NCBI GenBank assembly: GCA_031308135.1
Contig: JAHLJT010000631.1
Span: 177,574,667-177,638,666 of the forward strand
Direction of reading: 5' to 3'
DNA length: 64,000 nucleotides
Origin: Acheta domesticus
Taxonomy: Eukaryota; Arthropoda; Insecta; Orthoptera; Gryllidae
Below the pieces are notes generated by a model. The model saw nothing but the letters and a program-made list of their open reading frames with translations. It had not been told where the DNA came from and did not search any database. Shown one piece after another: positions 12,367-26,209 of the stretch (its first letter is position 1; each line of letters opens with the position of its first letter). Both the position numbers and the translations under genes were made by a program.

Positions 12367-12830
12367 TTAACGAGATAGTAGATCTCCTCGAGACGTGATC
12401 CTCGACGACTTGAGGGCACTGACTGTGGATCTTGGCATAGCCCCAGAGGTTCTAACAACTCGTGGCAGGATTCTGACGTTGGGCACTCCATGAAGTTGGG
12501 CTGCGAGGGGAATGACTGGTTGGTATTTTACATTTTCCTCTGCTGCTTTTAGAAGGCTAGATCCATCCTCGTGGCGGACAGACACATCGACCACGTGACC
12601 CCTTCCCGGCTTTTTATTACCAGCTCAGGGTTGAGTCTAACCCCTTCGGCAACAGAGAAAGTAGACACCACGGGTCCGATGCATCTTCCCTTCTATGAAA
12701 TTCTTGATCTCGTCATGACGCTTTATTCTTACTGGCTTCATAAAGATGCTCTGTCCGAGGATGTGATTCATGTTTTCTACCGCTGCACTGCACTTCCTGC
12801 AGTATACATCTTCCCTAGACTTTTTTCTAC
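12367..12830 (-). mobile_element. R2-like non-LTR retrotransposon, degenerate C-terminus
   Basis: The minus strand encodes a C-rich CRKC...H motif (about 12800-12760), an RIKRHDEIKNFI block, then VVDVSVRHEDGSSLLKAAEE and a YQPVIPL tail ending in a stop at 12367. This order (zinc-binding CCHC-like motif, R..RH, DVSVRHED) is typical of the post-RT end of R2-like LINEs. A frameshift and stops near 12650-12600 separate the upstream and downstream parts, so the copy is dead and 5'-truncated. Confidence 0.65.
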
Positions 12831-13834
12831 TAAGAGCAGTTTTATTGGCAGAGGTATTTTATCTCAATTGGAGTGCAGTGATAAAAAGACCAGGAATAAG
12901 AGGAAATAGTTTATTCTATTAGGAACAAAATTTGTCAACTTTTTTTCGATAGTTGTTTTGCAATAGTTTTTTTTTGACAAAAACGACATTTTCTGCTGCC
13001 ACACTACAATACTTTCTATTTACTACGTAAGAGTGTAGTGGTCGAAAATTGAAAAATATAAATATACTTTGTATGTTAGATAAAATCAAGAGGATGATAT
13101 TTGAATGCATATATAGGAAAAAATATTGATATTTTCCTTGCTTGTATCTCGTTGTAGCAGTGGACAGCAGTGACAAAAATATTGGCGGGCTCATGCACAA
13201 ATCTTGAGTTGAAAATTACACAAATGGGACATTTAGAGATAAATATCTTTCCACACACAAATTACATTAGTTTTAATAATGTTTCATAAACGTCAAACAT
13301 GGATTACTTCATCTCATAATGTCCAACTAGAGAAACAATATCATATCTGTATACATGTTGCAGCCTAGTTAAGAATTCAATCAAACCTTAGACAACATTG
13401 TAATAATGAATTTCTCTTCCGCAAACACAGTGCTTGATTTCGCATAGTACAATTTATTATTTTTATTCATTCCACATTACTACTTTTCTATCAAATTTAA
13501 AAGTCCAAAATTATAATATTTGCTTTAAAAATGTTCATTTTCTTCTGAAATCTGGATACCAAAACTCTGACTTGCCGGGATTGTGCCTCGAGTGTGTCCA
13601 ATCCGAAAGAGTTGGTAAAAGGAATCAGATTACGCAGGTTATGAGAGGAAAATCCTGTCGGCAGTGGAAGTTCTTAATACATTTAAGGACGAAACGAAGT
13701 ACAAATATAGCACAGTGCGCCCTTCCCTCCGTTGAGGCCGCCCAGCAAATTTGAGCATTAACGCGATTTATCGCTTCCCTTGCCCTGGCCGCGGCGCGGA
13801 GGGCTGCGACCCGGAGCGAGGGGAAATAGGCCCG
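12831..13834. other. No gene seen
   Basis: AT-rich to about 13550, then more GC-rich towards the contig end. An ORF at 13434-13754 is open but not recognisable, and no splice or domain evidence supports it. The contig stops inside a GC-rich stretch. Confidence 0.4.
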
Positions 13835-13934
13835 NNNNNNNNNNNNNNNNNNNNNNNNNNNNNNNNNNNNNNNNNNNNNNNNNNNNNNNNNNNNNNNNNN
13901 NNNNNNNNNNNNNNNNNNNNNNNNNNNNNNNNNN
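13835..13934. other. Assembly gap (100 N)
   Basis: Exactly 100 N, the conventional size for a gap of unknown length. Contig 1 may not truly adjoin contig 2. Confidence 1.
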
Positions 13935-14415
13935 CCGGTTGAGGTGGCTCAGGGCACCATCTGATACGATATGGCTGTAGTGCCTCTGACCGGGAGGTCC
14001 TATGTTTGAGTCACGGTGGCAGGATTATCGACACGAACTATAGCTAGGTCGAATTCAGCCGCTGTTTGGAGGAGAATTCTAGCGTCTGGCTGCTCTGTCG
14101 GCAGATTTCTCCGGCTCAACACCAGGCGAATGCCGGAGCAGTACCTTAAGAAAATGGCCACGGACCGCATGCGATCTTTTCTTCCCCTTCCTTGTCCTGT
14201 CCTCACACTTACACACTTACATGCACTCCACCACCACTTTTGTCGGGAGCTTAGAGCTTGTGCTGACTGGGATGGTGGGATATACCTGGTTGGAGAAACT
14301 TCAGCCGACGGGTATGTCGGTGCCGGATCTCACCATCCAAAAAACTCACTTCCGTGATAAAAACTTACGTGACTCATGACCATGGCTGTTGACGTGCTCT
14401 GAAACCCGAAATCTT
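13935..14415 (+). mobile_element. tRNA-headed SINE, 5' end in gap
   Basis: It has the same family layout as the SINEs at 21700 and 22303: a tRNA-like head with an A-box-like TGGCTCAGGGCACC and a B-box-like GTTTGAGTCAC. The body contains GGAGGAGAATTCTAGCG, GAATGCCGGAGCAGTACC and a pyrimidine-rich TTCCCCTTCC block, and the tail TGACGTGCTCTGAAA. No gene function; ORFs across it are incidental. Confidence 0.75.
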
Positions 14416-15502
14416 CAATCGTTCCATGCTGGAATTATGAAGATCTTGAAAAGTTTGTATTGGACATTGCGCTGCCGAGAGACCGCCCTCTGAACGCGTT
14501 TTGTCTTTGGCTACGTCTGAAATGTTTCTACTAAAATTTGAAGCAGGACTATATTTTCATTAATTCTTCTGACAATCCTTTATGCTTGTAACAATGAGTC
14601 TGATGAATTCAAAAGTCACATTAAAATACAGCTAGAAACAAGACGATTGTTCATTACTTTTCTAGAATGGAAAGTTTTCTCAAGAAATTGCCTCATGGAA
14701 TCAGTTTTACTATATGATGTACCGAGTATTTGTACCGAGTCACGAGTTATTTCAAAAATGCTGGTTATGTGCTTCATCTGAAATTAATTTGAAGATGATT
14801 TGTGACACTATGTAAGAAAGGTCAACAGTTCACATGGATTTTTCAAAAATTGCATTGAGAACTACCAGTAGCAATGTTCTGATTTCTGCTGCTCTAATGT
14901 GTGGTGTTCAATTCCGTGTTTTTTACAATTTTTTTTCGATTTTGAAATTATGCCTTTTTTAGAACATTTCAAAGAGAGTTCGCAGCACACGAAGAAAATA
15001 CGATAGGCAAATATTTATTACCAGAGTAATTAACGAAAAAAGGCACCTCATTACAGCCAAATTCATTAAAAGATTGATTTCGCAGACTGAAAAGATAACT
15101 TTTGCTAAATTTGATGCAGATTAAAGGTAGAGGATTTCAGTTGTGAAATTATAAGGGGCCACAAGGATACTGGCATTTCTAAAGGTCTGATCAAGAGCTT
15201 TTTTTTAAGTGTCCCCCCTGACATTCTAAAGGAAATAGATTAATTGATCGAGGGTAAATGTTTAAAATTTAAAAATTTGAATAAGATAAATATAAAATCA
15301 AAAATATTTTATTTGTGCGGAGCATTCCAAACAAAATGTTAAAGAAGGAAAGTGGTTAAAGAAAAGCATTTGATGTTGAACGTTGTATGTGTAAAAAACA
15401 TTTTATCATTTATTTAAATAATGACAGTTGTTTATAAATAAAGCACATTTCAGAAATATTGCGAATCCACTTCCACATTCTTCAAACCATGTTTACAATT
15501 AT
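14416..15502. other. No gene seen
   Basis: AT-rich sequence at the left of contig 2, upstream of the duplicated segment, with no supported feature. It has no counterpart in the window because contig 3 begins at the position homologous to 15503. Confidence 0.45.
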
Positions 15503-15765
15503 AATGCCTAATAGAATGAAAACTATGATCATCAATTCTAAATATTTTTCTTTCGTATACTATACTTTCTTCTAAGCTCTATTTAGTTGTCTAGTTCTTC
15601 CCAGTTACCGCGGAAACGGAAGTATCGGTATTACTTACGTTTTCGTAGGGTAATTCTGACGAGTGAATTGATATCATTAATTCAAAATATGATATACCAT
15701 GAAAGTTTCCACTGTACCCCTAGGAAACATTCTTTGTGACGTATCTTAAGAGAACCAACTGAAAG

Positions 15766-15826
15766 ATGATCGAACCACTTCCGGAAAGCGAAACAACACG
15801 CACCCTGACTCAACGCAAACCCCAGA
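15766..15826 (+). pseudogene. Copy 1 exon 1 (start exon, one base deleted)
   Basis: ATG at 15766-15768, in-frame TGA six bases upstream, donor GTAAGT at 15827. One base shorter than copy 2 at GCGAAACAAC, which shifts the frame. Confidence 0.65.
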
Positions 15827-16999
15827 GTAAGTACAGCACAATGAAGATCACCGATTAGTCAAAACTTTTGTTATTTCCAAGGTGAAGTTTCGTGTTCTTG
15901 CCGTGGTAACCACTTGTTTATGTAGGCTTGTGAATACAGATAATGTATTCTGAACTTACGAAGCGATTGATCACCTGATCTTTAAATCATTTCATCTCTT
16001 TTAACAATAAATAAAAATATTCATCTGTGAGGTTATTTAACGTTATTTATTTGCAAAGTATTCCCTCAGAGATATTTTTTATAATGAATTTCTGAAAGAA
16101 CTACCAACAATATTTACACGAACTTTTAATACTTTACAATGAACGTAGCCAGGATTTGTGTTAAGGGAGTATAGTTGTTACGTATTACACATGTAATATT
16201 ATTTTTAAGGGAGTAAGTACTTTTATTCCAATAAACAAGTAACTATACAAGTATTTTTTTACCGAAATGGGATGTGGTAGATACATTTCGTTTGTTTGAG
16301 TCTTTAAACTTATTACCAAATTTCTAGGGCTGATTTGGCAAGTTTTCAATGATGTATTTGCCCATGAACTGTATCTTTCGGTCTGAAAACATCTCGGCTA
16401 ATCCAGGCCAAAACATAGAAACAAACACACTTTTCAAAAATGCCTTGTGCGTTTTATTGTTCAAAGGCCAAATTTAAACCAGATTTATTTATAAATATCT
16501 TTAGTAGTTTCAATGATTTCTCTACCTTAATACCCAGAACCTACACATTTACGGCTAAAGAAAAATATTGAAACTTTTTTGAAAATAATTGGTTTTCATT
16601 TACGAATTTTACAGCGGTTTAGCCGATCTCCATGCACCAACCTGGTTAGAAATAGGTTATGCATTTGACCCTACTGACACCACAAAAAAGTCAACAAGGA
16701 AATTGTAATACTATTTTGTCGATTATTTTGTTTCTACATTATTCAATTTCAAACAATGTATGTTTTTATTCAAATTATTTTAAAAAATATTAATTTTTTC
16801 TGCCTCTACCATCAACCCATATTCTAATGCCTGTCACAAAATGAACGAGAGATAGAAGGAGAGTTTAATTACTCAAGCAATGAAAATATCTTTCGTCGAA
16901 TGCTTCAAGAAGGTGTAAATGTGATGATGTTTAGGACGACTTAAAGAATTACACTACCATAAAAATCATTGTACATCTCAAAATTATACATAGTGATTA

Positions 17000-17410
17000 C
17001 GGTATTTACGTGAATCTAATGCGCACCCCACATTTGAAACTTAGTTATGAAAAAAGGGTTTGTATCGAAAGTAATGCGCATTAATGACAGAAAAATAGGT
17101 ACGGTATTTTATTTATATTTATGTATTATCACAATAGATTTAACGTATACATAAATCATCAGATTATAGAATTGAAAGTTTCTCAATGTTGGATGGCGCA
17201 CTGTTAAATAAGAAAATAGTGAACGTGAAATAAGGAAAGTACGCATTCAAAATGAATTTATTAATAAAAAAATTACAAGAGTGAATCTCCATCATTCCCT
17301 TCGGAACGGATGTGCATTCACATCTAATACGCCGTCGAATCTAATGCGCACCACGGTTTTGAGAAATACATTTGGTAAAAAAGGTGCGCATTAGATTCGC
17401 ATAAATAAGG
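17000..17410. mobile_element. MITE in intron 1, copy 1
   Basis: Inverted ends CGGTATTTACGTGAATCTAA...GCGCACC (17000-17026) and GGTGCGCATTAGATTCG...ATAAGG (17383-17410). Two more TAATGCGCA sub-repeats lie inside at about 17068 and 17335. About 410 bp, no coding capacity, TA-rich flanks. The TIR style recalls pogo/Tc-mariner-derived MITEs, but the family is not certain. Confidence 0.65.
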
Positions 17411-17494
17411 TTTACCTAAGAGTAGATGAGTTTACTTTTCAAATTTAAAAATATGGAAATTTCAAATACGATTGTGGAAACCAAAATGTTTCAG

Positions 17495-18006
17495 ACCCAC
17501 AACTGCAGATACTAAAGAGGATGACGCGGACGATGCTCCTTCTGACCCTTCAGACCCTTCTAATTTGTTCTTCAGAGAGGGGCGCGCGAAAAGTTTGATT
17601 TTGAACGGCTTCGAAATTTGGTGCATGTGGACATCGACAGGCCGCCTGAAGAGCCCCAGGAGAAACGAGAACCCGTTATTTCAAAAACGCGCCTCAACCC
17701 ATTGTATCTGAACCTCGTGCACGGTCGAGGTTCCAGCTTTGGGTGCAGTACGTGGAGAAAGAGAAAAAGGAAGAGAAAAAGAGGATGAAAGAGAGGCGGA
17801 AAGGGAAGAAGAAAAACGAAAGAAGGCAGAGGAGGAGGAGGAAAAGAAGAAAGCCTCACTAGTGGAGGAAGAATTGCCCTCTTCTAAAAGCGAGGAGTCG
17901 AGTGAAGAGTCCGCAAGCAGCAGTGATTCAGGAACAAGTTGGTACGATATCAGTTCCAGCGGGCAGTCGGATTCCAAGGCCAATTCTTCACATTGCTCAG
18001 ATAAAG
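17495..18006 (+). pseudogene. Copy 1 exon 2 (three A deletions)
   Basis: Acceptor TGTTTCAG ends at 17494; donor GTAAAT starts at 18007. Compared with copy 2, single A bases are missing near 17574, 17696 and 17807. The frame changes three times and returns to register at the end. Confidence 0.7.
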
Positions 18007-21000
18007 GTAAATATTTTAGAAGTTTGAGATATATTTGTGTTATCTAATACATAAAACTCAATGTTTTTTTTTATTTTATGCGCTGCTATACCGTTCATCC
18101 CATTGCGATAAAATTTTATCAACTTATTGCTTGCACTTGCGCGAAGAATATAGGCTTAGTACAATGGGAATGTGCATTAGTCTGTCGTAGGTAGACGCGC
18201 GTAGATGATTTTTTACCTTTATGCCGACTGAACTGAAGGCCCTGACAGCCCCTGAACAGAACCCCTAAGCAACCCGTCGCACCCTCAAGTATTAAGCGCG
18301 TCATTGTTGCATATACTGTCCATGCTATTGTGAAATATCGGTCGGAATTATTACTTGAACGTTATCGGGGATAAGTAAATAAAATTTCTCTAAGACAGCG
18401 ATGTAGTGAATGCATGTCCAAACTAGAGGGAGAACGTTTTAACAATAGGATACTTCCACAACCATGTCCAAAAAGGAACAAGAACAAGCCCATACTCGCG
18501 AGAAAGTCTTAATATGTTTGCAGAGCGTAGCGTAAAACGTAATTAACATGCATGTGACCAGTAATGTGTTGCCGGGTCCATTGGTCTACACTACAAATTC
18601 CCAATGCGCTCAGAAATTGAAAGAAAACTGTGCAGCCTCCGACCATGTCAAAGGTGTCTGTGGCTTCATTAGATACCGTAGAACTAGGGAAAAATATAAA
18701 ACAATGATGCAGTTTCAATTTCACTGAAAAATACAATCATTTGATTGTGTTAATTCGCCTGTTCTCATACTGCTGACTACCGACTAAATTTGCGTAATCA
18801 GTGCCTCACTACTTGCGACACAGTTGACGGTATACGTCTGCAATGATGAAGGAAGAGGTCTCCCGCCATTAAAATTTGCTGTTCATGTGTTGCGTTATTT
18901 TTTGTTAATATTATTAGTATACAACGAAATGTACTCATATATACTATTCTAGCAGTAGTATTCGTGAACATTGTAGTCGATAAATTAGTTCATTTATTGC
19001 AACGTCACACGGCAGTATTTTATTTGACGTCCTTAATCAGTGTGCATGCAACATGTTGGAAAAATTTGTTATGTGGTTTTGTTTAGCAGCATTTTTTCTT
19101 CTGTATGCCAGTAGTTTTTGATAATTTAAGAAAGAAATTCACGCTAACCATTTGGGACACACTGGCGTAGTGTTGGGTTTAATTAGCTGATGTCCTAATC
19201 GATGAACATGATTCACATAAACAATGAACACCCAGGAAAGAAGGAGCAAGGATTTAGAATGCGAAAGATTGAGTTACGGATTTGTTTACAGTGAAATCAA
19301 TTAGGTACATTAAATTATTGATGGATAAAGTAAATTGTTTACAAGATTAGAGAGGGGAATGAAGTTAATAATTATGGCGCATTCATGTCCATGACAGGTA
19401 ATCGACCTGACATTATTCAGAGGGCTATCTTTGATAGTCACTGATTAATGTTTTCACCCAAGTATTCCCACGCGTATGTAATGATAAAGGTTCGTGATAA
19501 GTACTGCCGACCTCAGAAATATAAATTTTATACGTAAATAGCACGAATGGATAAAAAATGTTACCTCATTACTCGTAGTTTGGATATTTAAGGAAGTGAC
19601 ATAATATTGATTTCTATTGAAACTAAATAATATTACACTTCACATTGTTGCTATTATGAGTGATGTAGCATTTCCTCGGAAACAAAACTAACCTCATCCT
19701 CCTCGGTTTTGGTAAGTTTGGTAACCTCATCCTCCTCACTTTTAGTTTTGGTAACATCACAAGAGCGTATCAAACATACCTAATATGTGCGAATGAGTTT
19801 CCGTGATCAATAATATTTCGAAGGACAACTCTCATTTAATACTATTCTATTCAGAGCCAGATTGACATTTATGTGGGGACTCTGGGGAAGTACGTTATAG
19901 AGCAAGGACGTTAGAATATAAATAAACTAGACTCACTGAGAGCGCCGCTGTCGCGGAATAATTTGAAGCCATCGCTGTAGTGAAAACGTTCTTACCTCAT
20001 AGACATCGTTGCGACTGGTAGAAGCAACTTCATTGTTTAGAATAAGGATTTGTTCTTTGCGGTGCGTGTGTTATTTAACTGTATGACAATATACTTGATA
20101 TAATAAGTTTGTTGTCTGGCATATATCAAGTGCACAAAGAAATGCATTGTCCCAAATGCAAATTCAGCATACAAGTTCGCACAGTTTGACTCTTCAGAAT
20201 GAATTATTACGAGAACATCTGCTATATTTCATCCATATACAGCTAATATTTTTTTCATTTTGTACTTTTATTTCTGTTACACTCACCCAAAACAACTATA
20301 CTCATGAAAACGAGGGCAATGCAGTGTCAGATTTGAAACCTGCGCGCTAAAGATCCATTACAATGGCGGCCACTGCCCCTTCCCATTTATCCTGTGTCCT
20401 GAACTGTCCGTCCTCGGAATCGTAGGGGTTCGTTATGGAGGGCAATTAAAACACAAACGTATTTTTTCATAACGTTTTCTATAAATAGGCATTCATGTTC
20501 CATTTTCTTCATGTTATTCACGTGTAATACATTAGAAGTTATAAATATTACGTACTAAATTGCTCAAAAATGTTTCTGATAAACCGTACTCTATTATAAA
20601 ACTAATCGCTTTATCTTTTGATATTAAATATTTCTTCAATACGAATTAAAAAATGCCGATTATTTAATGAGGCATGGATTAATTATGAAACCCAATACAA
20701 AATTGTTTAAAATATTACAACTCGACTAATTAGTAACTAATGATGATGGCCCCATATGTTGCGACCTTTGGACAACCACTTGTCAGCCCGGTTTAAATCC
20801 GACCTTAATGTAAATAGAGCGACCCTCGAAATTATATCGAAATTTTACTATTCATTCTATTCTGTAAAGGACACTGACGTAAATAATGGTTGCGAGGAGG
20901 TCATGATCTGTACGAATATTAATAGCTACTAATTATTGTGAATTATTTATTATGGTAGTACGTGGGAATATTAACATTGTAAATAAATGAAGATTTTCAT

Positions 21001-21699
21001 ATTGTAAAAGTATTACAATACTTATTCCGAAAATAACCAATATGTTTAAATACATTGATGATTTTACTTGATTCTAATCTCGTCTGAATATTTTGGCCTA
21101 TATCTTCATCACTGATTGTTATAGTATTGTAATACAATATTTCAATATGACCCCAATTAAAACTGTGTAACGTAATTAATATGTATAAACAGAGCTAGGA
21201 ATTTTAGGTGCAAAACTGAAGTGAAAACGTTGCAAAAGTTTGAGGGAAGAGGTTGAAATTTCAAATGTAATTATTCAGGCAAACAGTACCAAGGCAATTA
21301 CATCACATACAAAGACAAAATTCAATAACTCTGCCTTAAGCAAGAACCAGAACACATTGTTATTGTATTAAGGTAGCAAGTCCAGTTACTGTTGTAACGA
21401 ATAACATTTGATGTTTCAATTTTTTTTTCATTGCGAATGAATCTGTAGTAAGCAAAATGAAGAAAAAATGGGGAAGCTGGAAGAGGAACTCCTGTCATTT
21501 GAACAGTTTGTTTTATTATTGTAAGAATAAAATGCGATAAACGACAAAAATGTAAAAAAGTGCAAAAGTGTAAAGACGTCCGGGAAAGGTGTAAAAAGGT
21601 GCATGCATTGAAAAAAAGTGCAACTAAAACAGTCAGGTGTATTTATTTCATATTACCTTTGAAAGACAAATTCATCTGGACGTCGTAAAATGGGAAAAC

Positions 21700-22239
21700 G
21701 GGCTGCAATGGCTTAGGGCGTCAATTGATGACTGCAGTGCCTATGAGCGGGAGTTCCTTGGATTCGAGCCCCGAAGGAGTCACGATTTTCACACAGGTTA
21801 GATAACTAGATGGCTAGATAGCTAAGTCGAATAGAGCCGTTGTCTGGAGGAGAATTGTAACGGTCGGCTATTGTGATTGGTAATTGCCGTACTGCTCCGG
21901 TCAACACCAGGCGATGCCGGAGCAGTACCCTAGCAAACGGACCAGGGACCGCGAGCGAATTTTCCTTCCTTATCTTTGTCCTATCCTCACTCCTTATTTA
22001 CACACACACACGAAATACATTACCATACATGTCGGAAGATCAGTCGAGAGGTAAAAGCTTGTCCCGCAGGGACACACCTGGCGAGGGAAAATCCTGCCAA
22101 CCGACGTGTAGGTTGGCGCTGGATATTACTGTTTAGCGGGGGAAGAACACCGCCACATCCCGTGATAAAATCATTCTTGCGGAACCAATGACCACAGCCG
22201 TAGACGCGCCGGAAACACGAACTAATTAATCCTCACTAT
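21700..22239 (+). mobile_element. tRNA-headed SINE (intron 2, first), copy 1
   Basis: tRNA-like head with TGGCTTAGGGCG (A box) and GGATTCGAGCCCC (B box), then the shared body GGAGGAGAATTGTAACGG and GATGCCGGAGCAGTACCC. Flanked by AAAATGGGAAAAC (21687-21699) and AAAAGGGAAAAC (22240-22251), a target duplication with one base missing. Confidence 0.8.
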
Positions 22240-22302
22240 AAAAGGGAAAACAATTAAAGGTAGCACCTTAAGTTTCTTATGATGGGTAGGTAGCACCTAA
22301 AG

Positions 22303-22821
22303 ATGCTGAGAGATGGCTCAGTGATGCAACTGATGTCACTGCATTTCCTCTGACCGGTAGGCCCTAGGTTCGAGTCCCGACGGCGGCAGGATTTTCGACA
22401 CTAGCCTTTCAGCTAAATCGAGTTCTGTCGCAGTCTGGAGGAGAATTCTAGCGGCCGGCTGCTCTAATCGGTAGTTTTCCGTGGTTTCTCCGGTCATCCG
22501 AATGCCGGAGCAGTACCCTAACAAACGGGCTACGGACCGCTCGCGATCTTTCCTTCGTCTTCCTTGTCTCTTACACACTCACACTACCATGCACTACAGA
22601 CCGTTCGGGAACTTAGAGTTTGTCCCGGCTGGGGCGGTGCTCCGCTCGTGGGAGATACCTGGTTACGGGAAAACCCGCTAGTCGACGGTAGGTCGGCACC
22701 GGATCTCACCATCCAGCGGGAAAATCACCGCCACCGCCCGATGAAAATCATGCACTACACGTACGGGACTAATGACCTACTGTAGCTGACGCGCCCGGAA
22801 TCACGAACAATCAATGAAAGC
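22303..22821 (+). mobile_element. tRNA-headed SINE (intron 2, second), copy 1
   Basis: Head with ATGGCTCAGTGATGC and GGTTCGAGTCCCGAC, body with GAATGCCGGAGCAGTACCC. Probable target duplication GTAGCACCTAAAG (22290-22302) and GCTGCACCAAAAG (22822-22834). Ends about 65 bp upstream of exon 3. Confidence 0.8.
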
Positions 22822-22888
22822 GCTGCACCAAAAGTTGCTAGCTCCGTTTGTAGTCAGGGACTGAGTGGAGCGGCCGGCGTGTGCGCAG

Positions 22889-23179
22889 GGGAGGGCGCTG
22901 GCGCGGGGGCGGGGCGGGAGCGGGAGCGCGAGCGGGGGCCGGGGGTCGCCGGCGCCGGCGCTGTCGCCGCGCGCGCTGCGCCGCGTCTTCCGCTCGCCCA
23001 GCGACTTCGCCGAGCGCGCGCGCGCCCTTCCGCGCCGAGGTGCGCCGGCGCCGCGGCCAGCGCGTGTGGACGTGGGAGGCGCTGGTGGCGGCCGAGCCGC
23101 AGCCGCTGGCGCCCGCGCTGCCCGCGCCCGCCAGCCAGGAGCGCGAACGCAGGCGCCAGGCCGACTACGCCCCCGACAA
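22889..23179 (+). pseudogene. Copy 1 exon 3 (8 bases longer)
   Basis: Same acceptor (GTGCGCAG) and donor (ACAA then GTACGC) as copy 2. A 6-bp GGGAGC-type repeat gain is in frame; two further one-base gains are not. Confidence 0.6.
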
Positions 23180-24700
23180 GTACGCCTCCCTTCTTGGTGT
23201 ATTCTCAACGGTTGTCTCATTCCTGTTGCCCTCACACAATCGCTCTTCCTTTTATTCTCATTCTTCTGTATGGCTTCACCTCACCTTAGTGCAGTACATG
23301 TATGTCACGTTGCATTTCTTCTGCCTGGTTTAAAACTAGAGGGGATAAAACAATACGTACTTTCCTCGTCCGTATTTTCAGGCAAAATCCTTACTGCTTC
23401 GAACATAAATCTGAACTGAGTTGTCAAGGTAAGTGGTAGAGCAAGTTATTACATCGTCTGCAGTTCACTGTTCCGCACCAACTCCCTCCTCTAATCAATG
23501 GAGAAAATCGGCTAAACTGTTTAGCCGTTAGTGTTGCCCACAGATGGACGGACTGACAGACATGTTTTGCCTTCATTCGATTTTGCTGTATCAAGAACTC
23601 ACAAAACATGGATTCTGGCTATGCCACGTATTAGAGGATTTTGTTTCTAAATTTAACAGCTGAATTTATCCACTTTTTCTTTATCAGGGCCCTCTAATGA
23701 GAGTTTTCTTCCAAAAATCCGCCGTTTTTTCGCGCAGCATTACTTAACTTTCTCTCTACTTCGTAGCGAGGAAGTAAATTATGACGTCAAGAAATACGTC
23801 CTAAAATTACACAAGTATTTTATCATCTATAGAAAAAACAAAGTGTGACAAGCTAATTGAAATTAATGAACGCTCACAAATAAATTGTAGATTCTATGAA
23901 AATATGAATCCTTTTAAAGATAAATCTCTATTTCACCGAAATATGCAAAATATGCGCATATAATTACATGAATATGCACTTATAGGAAAAATCACCAAGA
24001 ATGCTCTAATTTCGTAGTCCATATAGCATCCAATACTAACCAAATGTCAAGAAATTTCACTTAGCTATACACTGAATCAATGGACAAAAATATGCGAAAT
24101 CATAGAAATCCGCTCCTAATAATCTTCGACTTGATCTTCATCTTCTTTTTCATCATCATCACCACCTTCTTCTTCTTCAACTTCATCGTCTTTATTTCCA
24201 CGTACTTTGTTTTTTAGTTTTCCTTCTATTTCTTCCTCTTACCAGCTGTGTCCCCAACTTTCGTCCGAGTGACCATGACGCCCTAGTATTTCTTTCAACT
24301 TTCCTCGTATTTTCCAACATGTTGAAGCGTTCTTTAACTTCATTCCAATCAAATATTAATTAGTATAAATTAATGTACACGACCACTGCCAAATTGAATA
24401 ATTTTGTTGCGCAGGAATTTATGTTCAAGGTTATTAAATTAGCTTTAAAACGTGGATGTGTAAATCAGTGGATGATTTTTGTCGATGTGTTAACGTGGAT
24501 CAGTGGTGTCAAGGTCCCCTACTGGTGCCAGTGGTACGCCTCTCGGCACCGGGTCATACCATTCGTCGTGGCACTCGTGCCGTAGACTCCTGCTCGTGGC
24601 GTCGACCTTGACAACACCGAGTGCTTTAAAGCATTGATGAGTAAAGCAGTGGACGGTTTTATGTCGATGTGTTAACATGGGTATTTCAATTTCGAACTAG

Positions 24701-25890
24701 GCTGCACTGGATCTCGAAGGGCGTGCGGCGTGAGATGCGCGAGGACGGCGTCGCTGCGAGCAGACGCTGCGCCAGCTCGAGCGCGTGCAGCGGCGCCGCC
24801 GCGGCCGGAGCTCCTCGAGCGGCTCGCCAGCCAGCGCCGGCCGCCAGCGCCTCCCCGAGCGCGGACCGCTCGAGCGCGCGCACGCGCATGCGCACGCCCT
24901 CGCGCGCCGCCACCTACAACGTGGACGCCGCCCCCGCCCGCGTGGACGCCTCCTCGGACACCGACACCGACGCCCGCGACGCCGCGGACAGCGCCTGCGC
25001 CAGCACCAGCGTGCTGTCCTTCAAGCCGCCCACCAAGAGCGTCTTGCTCAAGAAACGACGCGTTGACCGAGCTCATTCGCGATCTGCGCGGGAAGGCGGC
25101 CGTGAGTTACGAGTTGGATACCGCTCGTCGGGTCCCTCCAGCGCCATGGACACGACCTCTGGGGAAGACGAGAGCAAGATGTCCATCAAGGAGCAGGTGC
25201 GGAAAAAGATTCACCGGACGAAATCGGATATCAACCGCAACCCCGTGCCGCAAGCGACCTTGCTCAGAGCGAGGCTGCGGGCGGAGAAGGCGGCTCAAGC
25301 CATGGAGGACATTACGGCGTGCGGGGCGTGCCTTGCACCGAAGGTGACCGCCGCGAAGGTGGGGAGGTGGAAGATCGTGAAGCAGCCCGCCCCGAGGCCG
25401 ACGGCGTCCCACCGCACGATCAAGGATTTTCGACGCAGTCACCTTCGGCCGCCGGTCGCCACCTGCGACGCCGTCGCCACCCAAGCCTGAACGAGATCTT
25501 CCCAACGCCAAGGCGAAGGCGAAGGCTGAGAAGCAGAAGGCCGAGAAGGAGAAGGCCACGTCGGAGGCCGGGTCGGACGAGGAGGGGGACGGGGACGGGG
25601 AGGCGGAGAAGGAGTACGGGGACGGTGCCGGGGAAGAAGCCGCGCGCGCAGAAGAAGAAGAAACGCGCGCCGCCCAGGAACCCCGTGCCGTGCGCCACCG
25701 AGGGCCGCGCCCCGCGCGCGCGTGCTGGCGGCCGGGGCGCGGCGCCAGCGCCTGGAGGAGGACCTCCGGCTGCGCATCAGCGACGTGGGCGTCCTCCAGG
25801 CGGCCGGCTGCGAGGATGTGCCCGCTGTTGTGGAGGACGACGACGCTGGCGCCGGCGCCGCGCCGCTCGTCCGAAGGATCGGGGCCAAAG
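24701..25890 (+). pseudogene. Copy 1 exon 4 (several one-base indels)
   Basis: Acceptor TTCGAACTAG, donor AAAG then GTAGGC. Indels against copy 2 fall at about 24748, 24839, 25052, 25124, 25426, 25619 and 25712, mostly in short homopolymers, leaving a net gain of 3 bases but a scrambled frame. Confidence 0.65.
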
Positions 25891-25998
25891 GTAGGCATCG
25901 GGCAGCCTCAATTGTATCTCATTAAAATATCTTCATGAAGGTTATAATGGGTTAACGTCTTTTTCTAAAACACACTTATTAAAACTTTATTGTGTGTA

Positions 25999-26018
25999 AA
26001 GGGGTCATGTGACCCCTT
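25999..26018. promoter_or_regulatory. Inverted GGGTCA pair, copy 1
   Basis: AAGGGGTCA-TG-TGACCCCTT, two inverted nuclear-receptor-like half sites spaced by 2, about 110 bp after exon 4, with a third AAGGGGTCA at about 26051. Possible response element; function is inferred from shape only. Confidence 0.25.
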
Positions 26019-26209
26019 CAATGACAGTTGTTTTGAAATGCTGTTTCTGAAGGGGTCATTCAATATAAAATTGTTTCTATTGTTGGCCACATCTCATGAC
26101 GGAATCGAATCTAGTGCTGGTTTGCTTTAGTGATTAAGACACTGGTCTCGGAATCTAACAGCGTATGTATCGAGGAGTAGGACGACTGCATTTCGAGAAA
26201 TTACACGTA

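Noticed and set aside
22801..23235. Alternative frames in GC-rich exon 3 (both strands)
   Set aside because: Only the frame with FRSPSDFAERA fits the splice phases on both sides in copy 2.
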